The translations under genes were made by a program, and so were the position numbers. The notes under the pieces were generated by a model. It did not search any database and was not told where the DNA came from. It worked only from the letters and a program-made list of their open reading frames with translations. Positions 44,837-52,058 of a DNA stretch of 64,000 nucleotides are shown piece after piece. Within the stretch, counting starts at the first letter, position 1. Every line of letters begins with the position of its first letter. The DNA is from Bosea vaviloviae (GTDB lineage Bacteria > Pseudomonadota > Alphaproteobacteria > Rhizobiales > Beijerinckiaceae), in the NCBI RefSeq assembly GCF_001741865.1, contig NZ_CP017147.1, positions 62,001 to 126,000 on the forward strand, written 5' to 3'.

Positions 44837-44841
44837 GACCA
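44820..44841. promoter_or_regulatory. 22-bp palindrome, likely NagR/DasR-type operator
   Basis: TGGTCTTGTC-TT-GACAAGACCA is a perfect inverted repeat between the divergent nagA and murA genes. The outer TGGTCT/AGACCA matches the known consensus of HutC-type GlcNAc regulators (DasR, NagR/YvoA). A gene of that family ends the murA operon. Confidence 0.78.
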
Positions 44842-44877
44842 GTATAACACCATTCAGCTCGTCACAAGAGGAACCTC

Positions 44878-46137
44878 ATGGATCGGCTCAGGATCGTCGG
44901 CGGCAAGCGGTTGGAAGGCGCGGTGACCATCGCCGGCGCCAAGAATGCGAGTCTGCCCCAGATCGCAGCAGCCCTTTTGAGCGACCAGCCGCTGACGCTG
45001 ACCAACCTCCCCGCCGTGAGCGATATCGACAACATGCTGGCGGTCGTCCACGCTCATGGCGCGACGGTCACGCGCCATGATCCTCATTCCGCCACGATCG
45101 ACGCCGGCCCGGCCAATGGCGGCGAAACGCCCTACGACACCGTCCGGCGCATGCGCGCGACCGTGCTCGTGCTCGGCCCCTTGCTCGCCCGTTTCGGAGC
45201 GACGCGGGTCTCGCTGCCCGGCGGCTGCGCCATCGGCGCGCGCCCGGTCGACCTCCACGTCAAGGCATTGATGGCGCTGGGCGCCAGGATCGAGATCGAA
45301 GGCGGCACGATCGTCGCCGAGGCAAATGCGGGGCTGAAGGGCGCGCGCATCGTGCTCGGCTCGCCCTCGGTCGGCGCGACCGAGACCGCGATGATGGCCG
45401 CGACCCGCGCCAAGGGCGAGACCGAAATCGTCAACGCGGCGCGCGAGCCGGAGGTCGCCGACCTCGCCGATTGCCTGATCGCCATGGGCGCGCGCATCGA
45501 AGGCGCCGGCACGCACCGCATCCTGATTGCCGGCGACACCGATTTCCGCGCAACGCAACACCAGATCATCCCCGATCGCATCGAGGCCGGAACCTATGCC
45601 ATCGCCGCCGCCATCACCGGCGGCCAGCTTGAACTGACCCATGCCAGGCTCGAACAGATGGCCTCGGTCGCGCAGGTGCTCGAGGCAGCCGGCGTCAGGA
45701 TCTGGCCGGGCGATCGCGGCCTGATCGTCTCCGGCGACGGCGCCCTCACCGGCGTCGACATCAGCACCGAGCCCTATCCGGGTTTCCCGACGGATCTGCA
45801 GGCGCAGTTCATGGCCCTGATGACGCAAGCCGCCGGCGCGGCGATGATCCGCGAGACCGTATTCGAGAACCGGTTCATGCATGTGCCCGAGCTCCAGAGG
45901 CTCGGCGCCAACATCACGCTGCAGGCGACGACCGCGCTGGTGCGCGGCGGCTCGCCCCTCAGGGGCGCGCAGGTGATGGCGACCGATCTGCGCGCCTCGG
46001 TCTGCCTCGTTCTCGCGGCCTTGGTCGCCGAGGGCGAGACCATCATCAACCGCGTTTACCATCTCGATCGCGGCTATGAGCAGCTCGACGTCAAGCTCCG
46101 CCGCTGCGGCGCCGACATCACCCGATTGAAGGATTGA
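44878..46137 (+). CDS. murA: UDP-N-acetylglucosamine 1-carboxyvinyltransferase (MurA)
   Basis: A 419-residue enolpyruvyl transferase, exactly the usual length. The N-terminal MDRLRIVGGKRLEGAVTIAGAKNASLP carries the catalytic Lys22-type residue. The PEP-adduct cysteine is in LPGGCAIGARPVDLH (near 116), and EPYPGFPTDLQAQFMAL supplies the catalytic Asp. It transfers enolpyruvate from PEP to UDP-GlcNAc in peptidoglycan synthesis. Placement in an amino-sugar salvage operon (nagK, murQ, gntR follow) is unusual. It may be a second MurA rather than the housekeeping copy. AGAGG precedes the ATG. Confidence 0.93.
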   Translation: MDRLRIVGGKRLEGAVTIAGAKNASLPQIAAALLSDQPLTLTNLPAVSDIDNMLAVVHAHGATVTRHDPHSATIDAGPANGGETPYDTVRRMRATVLVLGPLLARFGATRVSLPGGCAIGARPVDLHVKALMALGARIEIEGGTIVAEANAGLKGARIVLGSPSVGATETAMMAATRAKGETEIVNAAREPEVADLADCLIAMGARIEGAGTHRILIAGDTDFRATQHQIIPDRIEAGTYAIAAAITGGQLELTHARLEQMASVAQVLEAAGVRIWPGDRGLIVSGDGALTGVDISTEPYPGFPTDLQAQFMALMTQAAGAAMIRETVFENRFMHVPELQRLGANITLQATTALVRGGSPLRGAQVMATDLRASVCLVLAALVAEGETIINRVYHLDRGYEQLDVKLRRCGADITRLKD

Positions 46138-46142
46138 GCGCG

Positions 46143-47018
46143 GTGTCGGGGCAAGCGCGTCATTATCTGGGCGTCGATGGCGGCGGCACGGGCTGCCGTG
46201 CGCGGCTTGAGACAGAAACGGGCGAGGTGCTCGGCCAGGGTCTTTCCGGTCCGGCGGCGACGCGGTTCGGCATCGACAAGGCCTGGGCCTCGATTATGAC
46301 GGCAGTCGAGGCCGCCCTGGAGGAGGCCGGTATTGCCGGTGAGGCGCGTGGCGCCATCCGCGCCGGCATCGGGCTTGCGGGGCTCGGCCGCAAGGGCGCG
46401 CTGGAGGCTCTGCAGGCCCTGCCCCACCCCTTCGCCGGCATCGCTTTCACCAGCGACGGCTTCGCCGCCTGCCTCGGCGCGCATTCCGGCCAGGACGGCG
46501 CGATCGTGATCGCCGGCACGGGCTCGATGGGGATCGGCCGCGTCGAAGGGCGCGAGCTGCGTGTCGGCGGCTATGGCTTCCCGATTTCGGACGAAGGCAG
46601 CGGCGCCGATCTCGGCCTGCAAGCCGTCAGGCTCGCCTTGCGGGCCCATGACGGCCGCCATGAACGCACCGCTTTGCTCGGCGAAGTGATGCAGCGCTTC
46701 CAGAACGAGCCGGCGGAAGCCGTCGCCTGGATGGACCGCGCCACGGCGACGGACTACGCGACCTTCGCTCCCCTGGTGATGCGCCATGCCAATCAGGGCG
46801 ACGCAGCCGGCCGGCGCATCGTCCAGAGCGCGGCCGAGCAGATCGACGGGCTCGTGCGCGCCTTGTTCGACCAGGGCGCGCCGCGCGTCACACTGCTCGG
46901 CGGCCTGTCGAGCGCGATCGAACCCTGGCTCTCGCCCGATGTCCGCCATCGCCTCAAGCCCGCCGACGGCGATGCAGTCTCGGGCGCGATCATCCTGGCG
47001 CGGACGCTGGCCGCCTAG
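46143..47018 (+). CDS. N-acetylglucosamine kinase-like ATPase (BadF/BcrA family)
   Basis: A 291-residue ASKHA-fold kinase. The phosphate loop is LGVDGGGTGCRARL, followed by GIGLAGLGRKGALEAL, IVIAGTGSMGIG (second phosphate motif) and GGYGFPISDEGSGADLGLQAVRLA, all typical of bacterial GlcNAc/GlcN kinases of this family. The GTG at 46143 is taken because AAGGA lies 9 bases upstream; the TTG inside the murA stop lacks one. In the murA-murQ operon it probably makes GlcNAc-6-P for NagA and for sensing by the GntR regulator (inference). Confidence 0.85.
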   Translation: MSGQARHYLGVDGGGTGCRARLETETGEVLGQGLSGPAATRFGIDKAWASIMTAVEAALEEAGIAGEARGAIRAGIGLAGLGRKGALEALQALPHPFAGIAFTSDGFAACLGAHSGQDGAIVIAGTGSMGIGRVEGRELRVGGYGFPISDEGSGADLGLQAVRLALRAHDGRHERTALLGEVMQRFQNEPAEAVAWMDRATATDYATFAPLVMRHANQGDAAGRRIVQSAAEQIDGLVRALFDQGAPRVTLLGGLSSAIEPWLSPDVRHRLKPADGDAVSGAIILARTLAA

Positions 47019-47181
47019 AGATTGTTATGGACTCCGGGGACGCCTTCGCCAGCGCGTCCATGCCGGTCAGCGGCGCCATGCCGAGGCAGGCGGCGACGAA
47101 GGGAAACCGTGCGATCCGGCTGTCCCTGGCGATGCGTCAGACCCGGCTGGAGCGGATTGGCGATTGCGATCGCTTGGACTA

Positions 47182-47223
47182 ATTGGTATCTCTGAATTCG
47201 TAAAAGGCATTTAACTGGTATCT
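47182..47223 (+). promoter_or_regulatory. Two directly repeated GntR-like half-sites before murQ
   Basis: ATTGGTATCT (47182-47191) and ACTGGTATCT (47214-47223) lie 32 bp apart, about three helical turns, just before the murQ start codon in the 222-bp nagK-murQ gap. They match the recurring (A/T)TTGGTA(T) box of the window. Confidence 0.5.
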
Positions 47224-47240
47224 TGAGAGCTTGCCGCAAA

Positions 47241-48134
47241 ATGGCGACCGAAGACGTCGATCCCCGATTCACCGATCTCGACGCCTGGCCCTTCGCCAGC
47301 GCCATGGAAGCGATGTGGGACGGCCAGATGGCCGCCGTCGCCGCCGTCCGCAGCGCCCTGCCCGCGCTGACCGCAGCAGCCGCTGCGGCAGCCGAAGTTC
47401 TCGGCGAGAGCGGGCGACTGGTCTATGTCGGAGCGGGCACCTCGGGCCGCGTTGCGGTGCAGGACGGCGCCGAATTGCCGCCGACCTTCGACTGGCCGCT
47501 CGAACGCATCGTCTTCGCCATGGCCGGCGGCCAGGACGCATTGATCTCCAGCGTCGAAGGCGCCGAGGACGACACCGCCGACGGCATCCGGCGCATGGAA
47601 GAAGCGCGGATCGGCCCTGCCGATGTGGTGATCGGAGTAGCGGCCAGCGGCACGACGCCCTTTACCGTCGCGGCGGTCCAGCGCGCGACGGAGCGCGGTG
47701 CGGTGACGATCGGCATCGCCAACAATGCCGGCGCGCCATTGCTGGCGGCGGCGCGGTTTCCGGTGCTGGTCGAGACCGGCAGCGAATTGATCGCGGGCTC
47801 GACCCGGATGAAGGCCGGCACCGCCCAGAAGGTCGTGCTCAATCTGATCTCGACCGGCATCATGCTCCGGCTCGGCCGCGTCTATCGCGGCATGATGGTC
47901 AATATGCGCACCGCCAATGCCAAGCTGAAGCTGCGGGCGCAGCAGATGGTTGCGCGCATCGCCGGCTGCGATGTCGAGGAGGCGGCGGCTGCGCTGCAGA
48001 TCACGCATGGCGACATCAAGCTCGCGACGCTGGTCGTGCTCGGCTATGCGCCCGAGGCGGCGGCCGGGATTCTCGCGCGCAGCGGCGGCAATCTGCGCGT
48101 CGCGCTCTCCGATATCGCCGACGGGACGCTCTGA
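47241..48134 (+). CDS. murQ: N-acetylmuramic acid 6-phosphate etherase MurQ
   Basis: A 297-residue SIS-domain lyase that splits MurNAc-6-P into GlcNAc-6-P and D-lactate during wall recycling. Signatures are LVYVGAGTSGRVAVQDGAELPPTF (active-site Glu), GAEDDTADG, GVAASGTTPFTVAA, GSELIAGSTRMKAGTAQK and VNMRTANAKL. The N terminus is more divergent than in E. coli. The ATG at 47241 is used because the upstream TTG extension overlaps a repeated box. Its stop shares bases with the next ATG (TGATG), so translation is coupled to the regulator. Confidence 0.93.
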   Translation: MATEDVDPRFTDLDAWPFASAMEAMWDGQMAAVAAVRSALPALTAAAAAAAEVLGESGRLVYVGAGTSGRVAVQDGAELPPTFDWPLERIVFAMAGGQDALISSVEGAEDDTADGIRRMEEARIGPADVVIGVAASGTTPFTVAAVQRATERGAVTIGIANNAGAPLLAAARFPVLVETGSELIAGSTRMKAGTAQKVVLNLISTGIMLRLGRVYRGMMVNMRTANAKLKLRAQQMVARIAGCDVEEAAAALQITHGDIKLATLVVLGYAPEAAAGILARSGGNLRVALSDIADGTL

Positions 48135-48901
48135 TGCTGCGCATCACCAAGGGCCAACTCATCGAGGCGAGCCCGACGCCGCTCTATCTGCAACTGGCCG
48201 AATTGATCCGCGCCCAGGTCCGCGACGGCGCGATCAAGACTGGCGACGCGCTGCCCTCGGAGCGCGAATTATCGGACGCGATCGGGATTTCGCGTGTCAC
48301 CGTGCGCAAATCGCTGGATGTGCTGCTGCGGGAGGGCCTGCTCTCGCGCAAGCATGGTTCGGGCACCTATATCGCGCCGCGCATCGAACAGCCGGCAGCG
48401 CTGCTCGCCGGGTTCTCGGCCGACATGGCGATCCGCGGCCATGCTGCGGGCTCGATCTGGGTGGAGAAGGCGACCGGCCTGCCCACACCCGACGAGGCCA
48501 TGGCGCTGGCGCTCTCGCTCGACCAACCCGTGCACCGCCTGACGCGCGTGCGCACCGCCGATGACGAGCCCCTCGCGATCGAGCGCGCCGTCATCCCCGC
48601 GCGTCATCTGCCCTCGCTCGACGAGGTCGGCATCTCGCTCTACGCCGCGCTGGAGGCGCGCGGCGCCAAGCCCGTGCGCGGCCTGCAGCGCCTGCAAGCC
48701 TCGCTCGCGACTGCACCCGAGGCGAAACTGCTATCCGTGCCGGTAGGCGCCGCCATCCTGCGGATCGAGCGCCGCGGCTTCCTGCCCAATGGCACGCCGG
48801 TCGAGTTCACCCGCTCGGCCTATCGCGGCGACCGCTACGATTTCGTCGTCGAGGTGCGCGAATTGCGCAGCGAGGGCGGCAAGGTCGAGAGCGGGACCTG
48901 A
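48134..48901 (+). CDS. GntR family regulator, HutC/UTRA type (likely NagR-like)
   Basis: A 255-residue regulator. The winged helix at about residues 15-75 has PLYLQLAELIRAQVRDG and LSDAIGISRVTVRKSLDVLLREGLLSRKHGSGTYI. The UTRA effector domain ends GFLPNGTPVEFTRSAYRGDRYDF, the conserved sugar-phosphate pocket segment of NagR/DasR-like proteins. It ends the murA-nagK-murQ operon. The NagR-like palindrome at 44820 is its likely operator. Its effector domain closely resembles that of the second regulator at 53586, so both probably sense amino-sugar phosphates. Confidence 0.9.
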   Translation: MLRITKGQLIEASPTPLYLQLAELIRAQVRDGAIKTGDALPSERELSDAIGISRVTVRKSLDVLLREGLLSRKHGSGTYIAPRIEQPAALLAGFSADMAIRGHAAGSIWVEKATGLPTPDEAMALALSLDQPVHRLTRVRTADDEPLAIERAVIPARHLPSLDEVGISLYAALEARGAKPVRGLQRLQASLATAPEAKLLSVPVGAAILRIERRGFLPNGTPVEFTRSAYRGDRYDFVVEVRELRSEGGKVESGT

Positions 48902-48907
48902 CAGCGG

Positions 48908-49342
48908 TCAGGTCCGCTCGTAGCGAACGAAATCGCACTCCGCCCCGGCGAAAGGCCGGGAATAGCGCGCGACGACGCGCCAGCCTGCGCGCTCATAGAA
49001 GCGTCGCGCGGCCAGGTTGACCGCGAAGGTTTCGAGCGACCGCGCACCCCGATCCTGCACGTCGCCAAGCAACCTCGCCCCGACGCCCCTGCCCTGCGCG
49101 CTGCGATCGACGAAGAACATGTCGACATGCCCATCCGTGACCAGCGCGAAGCCAAGCGGAACGGCATCCGCAACGATCCTGACGCGCGGCCAGGCCTCGC
49201 TGAAGCGTGCCCGGAAATGCGCCTCGTCGAAGGGCGCCCAGTCGCAATCCGGCAAGAGCGACGCGAAGACCGCGCGATAATTGTCGAGCGCCACTGCGGT
49301 CAGCCAGGCGACATCGTCGGTGGTAGCGTCGCGGCAGATCAC
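48908..49342 (-). CDS. GNAT family N-acetyltransferase
   Basis: A 144-residue single-domain acetyltransferase. The acetyl-CoA loop is VDRSAQGRGVGARLLGDV, preceded by the beta-strand HVDMFFV and followed by FAVNLAARRFYERAGWRVVARYSR. The acceptor is unknown. The GTG at 49342 overlaps the stop of the permease gene by 4 bases (GTGA), so it is co-translated with a dipeptide-type importer. It may acetylate an imported amine or amino acid (inference). Confidence 0.85.
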   Translation of the reverse strand: MICRDATTDDVAWLTAVALDNYRAVFASLLPDCDWAPFDEAHFRARFSEAWPRVRIVADAVPLGFALVTDGHVDMFFVDRSAQGRGVGARLLGDVQDRGARSLETFAVNLAARRFYERAGWRVVARYSRPFAGAECDFVRYERT

Positions 49343-50208
49343 TGTTCGCCTCGCAGGCGCGGATCGAGCGTGTCGCGCAGGACATCGCCGAGCAGGTTGA
49401 GCGCGAAGGCCAGGATCAGGATCGCGACCCCTGAGAACACCGCGCTCCAGGGCGAGAGCAGCAGCACATTGCGCCCCTCCGACAGCATGGTGCCCAGCGA
49501 CGGCGCCGGAGGCTGCGTGCCGAGCCCGAGGAAGGACAGGGACGCCTCGACCAGGATCGCGGCCGAGAGCAACAGGCTCGTCTGCACCAGCAGCACGCTC
49601 GCCAGGTTGGGCAGCATGTGGACGAAGATGATGCGCGCGTCGGAGGCCCCGATCGCACGCGCATTCATCACGAAATCGCTCTCGGCCACGACCAGCGCCG
49701 GCCCGCGCAGCAAGCGCGCGAAGATCGGCGTGTAGACCACCGCGATCGCGATCGCGGTCGGGCCGGAACCCGGACCCAGCATCGCGATGACGCCGATAGC
49801 GAGCAGGATCACCGGGAAGGCGAAGAGCACATCCATGCAGCGCATGACGATGCGCTCGGTCCAGCCGCGATAATAGGCCGCGACGAGGCCAAGCGTGCCG
49901 CCGATCAGGAGCGCAACGATCACCGCCGCAGCCGAGATGCCCAGCGAAGCGCGCAGGCCGTGGATCAATCGCGACAGCAGATCGCGGCCGAACTGGTCGG
50001 CGCCAAGCCAATGCGCCGCGCTCGGGCCCTTCAACCGGGCCAGGATGTCCTGCGCCAGCGGATCGTAAGGTGAGATCCAGGGTGCCAGCACCGCGACGAG
50101 GACGAGCCCAATCACGGCGCTCGCCGCTACGATCAGCAGCTTTGGCGTCTTGCCTGTCTTTGGCATCTTGCCTGTCTTTGGCGTCTTGCCGGCCATGGCG
50201 GCGCTCAC
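49339..50208 (-). CDS. Peptide ABC transporter permease (DppC-like)
   Basis: A 289-residue DppC-type permease with WLGADQFGRDLLSRLIHGLRASLG, an EAA-type loop DFVMNARAIGASDARIIFVHMLP and FALNLLGDVLRDTLDPRLRG. The N terminus contains a peptide repeat made by an 18-bp unit repeated three times (PKTGK). The GTG at 50208 overlaps the upstream stop (GTGA); an in-frame ATG lies at 50196. No receptor or ATPase gene accompanies the permease pair. Confidence 0.9.
   Translation of the reverse strand: MSAAMAGKTPKTGKMPKTGKTPKLLIVAASAVIGLVLVAVLAPWISPYDPLAQDILARLKGPSAAHWLGADQFGRDLLSRLIHGLRASLGISAAAVIVALLIGGTLGLVAAYYRGWTERIVMRCMDVLFAFPVILLAIGVIAMLGPGSGPTAIAIAVVYTPIFARLLRGPALVVAESDFVMNARAIGASDARIIFVHMLPNLASVLLVQTSLLLSAAILVEASLSFLGLGTQPPAPSLGTMLSEGRNVLLLSPWSAVFSGVAILILAFALNLLGDVLRDTLDPRLRGEQ
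50141..50194 (-). repeat. 18-bp unit repeated three times inside permease gene
   Basis: Three head-to-tail copies of TTTGGCGTCTTGCCTGTC with one to three mismatches per unit. They encode the TPKTGKMPKTGKTPK stretch at the cytoplasmic N terminus. Confidence 0.85.
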
Positions 50209-51170
50209 AGCCGCACGCGCGGGTCGATCAGCACATACAGCAGATCGACCACGAAATTGACGAGCACGAAGGCGAAGGTGACGACGAGGATGGTCGCCTG
50301 CACCAGCGGATAATTGCGTTCGGCGATGGCCCCCAGGATCAATCGCCCGAGGCCCGGAATGGCAAAGACCTGCTCCACCACGATGGCGCCGCCGAGCAGA
50401 TAGCCGGTCATGATGCCCGCGCTGGTCACGAACGGGATCAGCGCATTGCGCAGCGCATGCCGGTACAGGATGCGCCGCTCCGGCAGGCCCTTGGCGCGGG
50501 CGGTGCGGACATAGTCCTGCTGCAGCGCGTCGAGCATGGCCGAGCGCACCAGGCGGGAGAGATTGGCCAGGATCGGCAGGGCCAGCGCCACCGCCGGCAG
50601 CAGCAGCTTTGCGATATTGCCGAGCGGGTCTTCGCTGAACGGGACATAGCCGAGAAGCTGCCAGTCCGGCGCCAGCGTCGTCAGCGCCAGGATCATCATG
50701 ATGCCGAGCCAGAAGGAGGGGATGGTGAGCCCCGCCACCGAGCCTACCCGCAAGGCGGTATCCCAGGCCTTGCCGCGCAAGCGCGCCATCAGCACGCCCA
50801 GCGGCAGCGACAGGCCGGCTCCCACGATCAGCGCCAGCATGGTGAGCTGGATCGTCGGCCACATATGGCCCGTGATCTCCTCGGAGACCGGCCGCCTCGT
50901 CCACAGCGACACGCCGAGATCGCCCGTCAGCACGCCGCCGAGCCAGCTGAAATACTGCAGCACCACCGGCTGATCGAGCCCGATCCGGCTGCGCAGCGCC
51001 GCGACCCGATCGGGCGTCACCTCGGTATTGGCGCCCAGCATGATCGCGACCGCGTCGCCCGGGATCAGCCGGATCATCAGGAAGGTCAGCACCGACACGC
51101 CAAACAAGACGACGGCGAGATCAAGCGCGCGGTTGGCAAGGAAGCGGTTGGCAAGGAAAGAGCTGCGCAT
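50205..51170 (-). CDS. Peptide ABC transporter permease (DppB-like)
   Basis: A 321-residue DppB-type permease. LFGVSVLTFLMIRLIPGDAVAIM, the coupling loop DYVRTARAKGLPERRILYRHALRNA and LLYVLIDPRVRL are all present. The N terminus carries FLANRFLANR, produced by a 15-bp tandem duplication of the DNA (51130-51159). It is the first gene of a permease-permease-GNAT operon. An inverted repeat containing ATTGGTA lies 92 bases upstream. Confidence 0.9.
   Translation of the reverse strand: MRSSFLANRFLANRALDLAVVLFGVSVLTFLMIRLIPGDAVAIMLGANTEVTPDRVAALRSRIGLDQPVVLQYFSWLGGVLTGDLGVSLWTRRPVSEEITGHMWPTIQLTMLALIVGAGLSLPLGVLMARLRGKAWDTALRVGSVAGLTIPSFWLGIMMILALTTLAPDWQLLGYVPFSEDPLGNIAKLLLPAVALALPILANLSRLVRSAMLDALQQDYVRTARAKGLPERRILYRHALRNALIPFVTSAGIMTGYLLGGAIVVEQVFAIPGLGRLILGAIAERNYPLVQATILVVTFAFVLVNFVVDLLYVLIDPRVRL
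51130..51159 (-). repeat. 15-bp tandem duplication in permease N terminus
   Basis: CGGTTGGCAAGGAAG is followed directly by CGGTTGGCAAGGAAA, giving the peptide repeat FLANR-FLANR. Confidence 0.85.
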
Positions 51171-51776
51171 GACGCGGTTTGACTGACCTGGTTTCGACTG
51201 CAAGCGCGGATGGAGACTGCCCGTGCATCGGGCGGACGATGCCAGCGTCCATCTGGTTCTGAATTGGTAATCTTCGATAATACCAATTGCAAGCCACTTA
51301 CGCCGATACTCGCCCGCAGCTCCGAAATCCTCAGGGGCGTCGGCAGGAAATAGCACGCCCGCAATCGCATCGCCGGCGTCAACGACAGCCCATGCCGCAT
51401 ATCGATCCATGGCCAGCAGCCCGTGCTGCCGCCATCGACGCAAAGAGGGCGCTTCACGAGCCCTGAGTGGAATTACCTCTGCCGCGCCGATCGTTCAATG
51501 CTTCCATCGCGGATTGGGCTGCCCTTAACGATGATCCGGTCCATCCTTGACTATCTACCCCAAGCTGCGGCTATCTGGTTTCATATTGGTATTGCTGCAG
51601 GCAATCGTACCGATGATTTCGCCTTGCCTCGCCGCAGGTATTCGCGAGCGGCCGCTGTGCCGCACGCAAGCGCTCGAACCCATAAGTTTGAACCCAAGGC
51701 TTTCCCAAACCCAAGGCTTACCAAACCCAAGGCTTTACCGAACCAAAGGCTTTGCAGCATCCCCAGGAGGCAAGCG
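51171..51776. promoter_or_regulatory. 606-bp divergent control region (permeases / Ubl-E1 unit)
   Basis: No gene is supported here. The frame running into the Ubl gene translates to low-complexity sequence without family features. AATTGGTA (51262-51269) and TACCAATT (51281-51288) form a perfect 8-bp inverted repeat with an 11-base spacer. A second TATTGGTATTGC box at 51584-51595 faces GCAATCGTACCGAT. From 51686 to 51756 four degenerate 16-17 bp units of the type CAAACCCAAGGCTT are repeated. A strong AGGAGG ribosome site for the Ubl gene lies at 51763-51769. Confidence 0.6.
51686..51756 (+). repeat. Degenerate 16-17 bp tandem repeat
   Basis: About four copies of a unit like TTTCCCAAACCCAAGGC lie head to tail just upstream of the Ubl gene. 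The unit length is not a multiple of three, consistent with non-coding DNA. Confidence 0.75.
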
Positions 51777-52058
51777 ATGAGCAGCACGACAAGCCCCGCC
51801 AGCGATGAGACGACGTCCAGCGCCGTCGTCATCTTCGTCAATCGCAGGCGGTTCGAGGTCAAGCCGGGAGTGACAGGCGCCGGCATCGCCGCCCTGCTCG
51901 GGGTGCCGGCGGAGAACGCTGTGGTCGAGATCGAGGCGGGCGATGGCGAACCCACCGAGTTGGTGCTGGATGCGCCCGTCGCGCTCGCACCTGGCCAGCA
52001 ATTCCTGGTTACGCGCCAATATGTGATGGGCGGATCGCCGGCCGGAGACGGCGCGTGA
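51777..52058 (+). CDS. Ubiquitin-like (multiubiquitin-domain type) protein with Gly-Gly and tail
   Basis: A 93-residue protein. After a 16-residue Ser/Thr-rich leader it shows a beta-grasp pattern: VVIFVNRRRFEVK, a helix TGAGIAALLGV, strands AVVEIEAGDGEPTELVL, and a last strand FLVTRQYVMGG. The layout recalls bacterial multiubiquitin/Ubl domains associated with E1-JAB genes. The Gly-Gly (85-86) is followed by the 7-residue tail SPAGDGA, so it would need trimming before adenylation. A strong AGGAGG site precedes the ATG. Its stop overlaps the E1 gene (GTGA). The alternative is a ThiS/MoaD-like sulfur carrier proprotein. Fold assignment is by pattern only. Confidence 0.75.
   Translation: MSSTTSPASDETTSSAVVIFVNRRRFEVKPGVTGAGIAALLGVPAENAVVEIEAGDGEPTELVLDAPVALAPGQQFLVTRQYVMGGSPAGDGA

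Noticed and set aside
46134..46142. TTG start of the GlcNAc kinase inside the murA stop
   Set aside because: The ribosome site AAGGA would be adjacent to the TTG but is ideally placed for the GTG at 46143.
47015..47305. Short minus-strand frame in the nagK-murQ gap
   Set aside because: No ribosome site or family feature, and it runs into the clear murQ coding sequence.
50209..50904. Long extension of the DppC-like permease frame upstream of 50208
   Set aside because: It is antiparallel-frame sequence inside the DppB-like gene; the GTGA overlap at 50205-50208 gives a sensible start.
51423..51776. N-terminal extension of the ubiquitin-like protein
   Set aside because: The extra 118 residues are encoded by a degenerate tandem repeat and promoter-like DNA without family similarity; the strong AGGAGG site before 51777 marks the true start. 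No E2-like domain could be found there.
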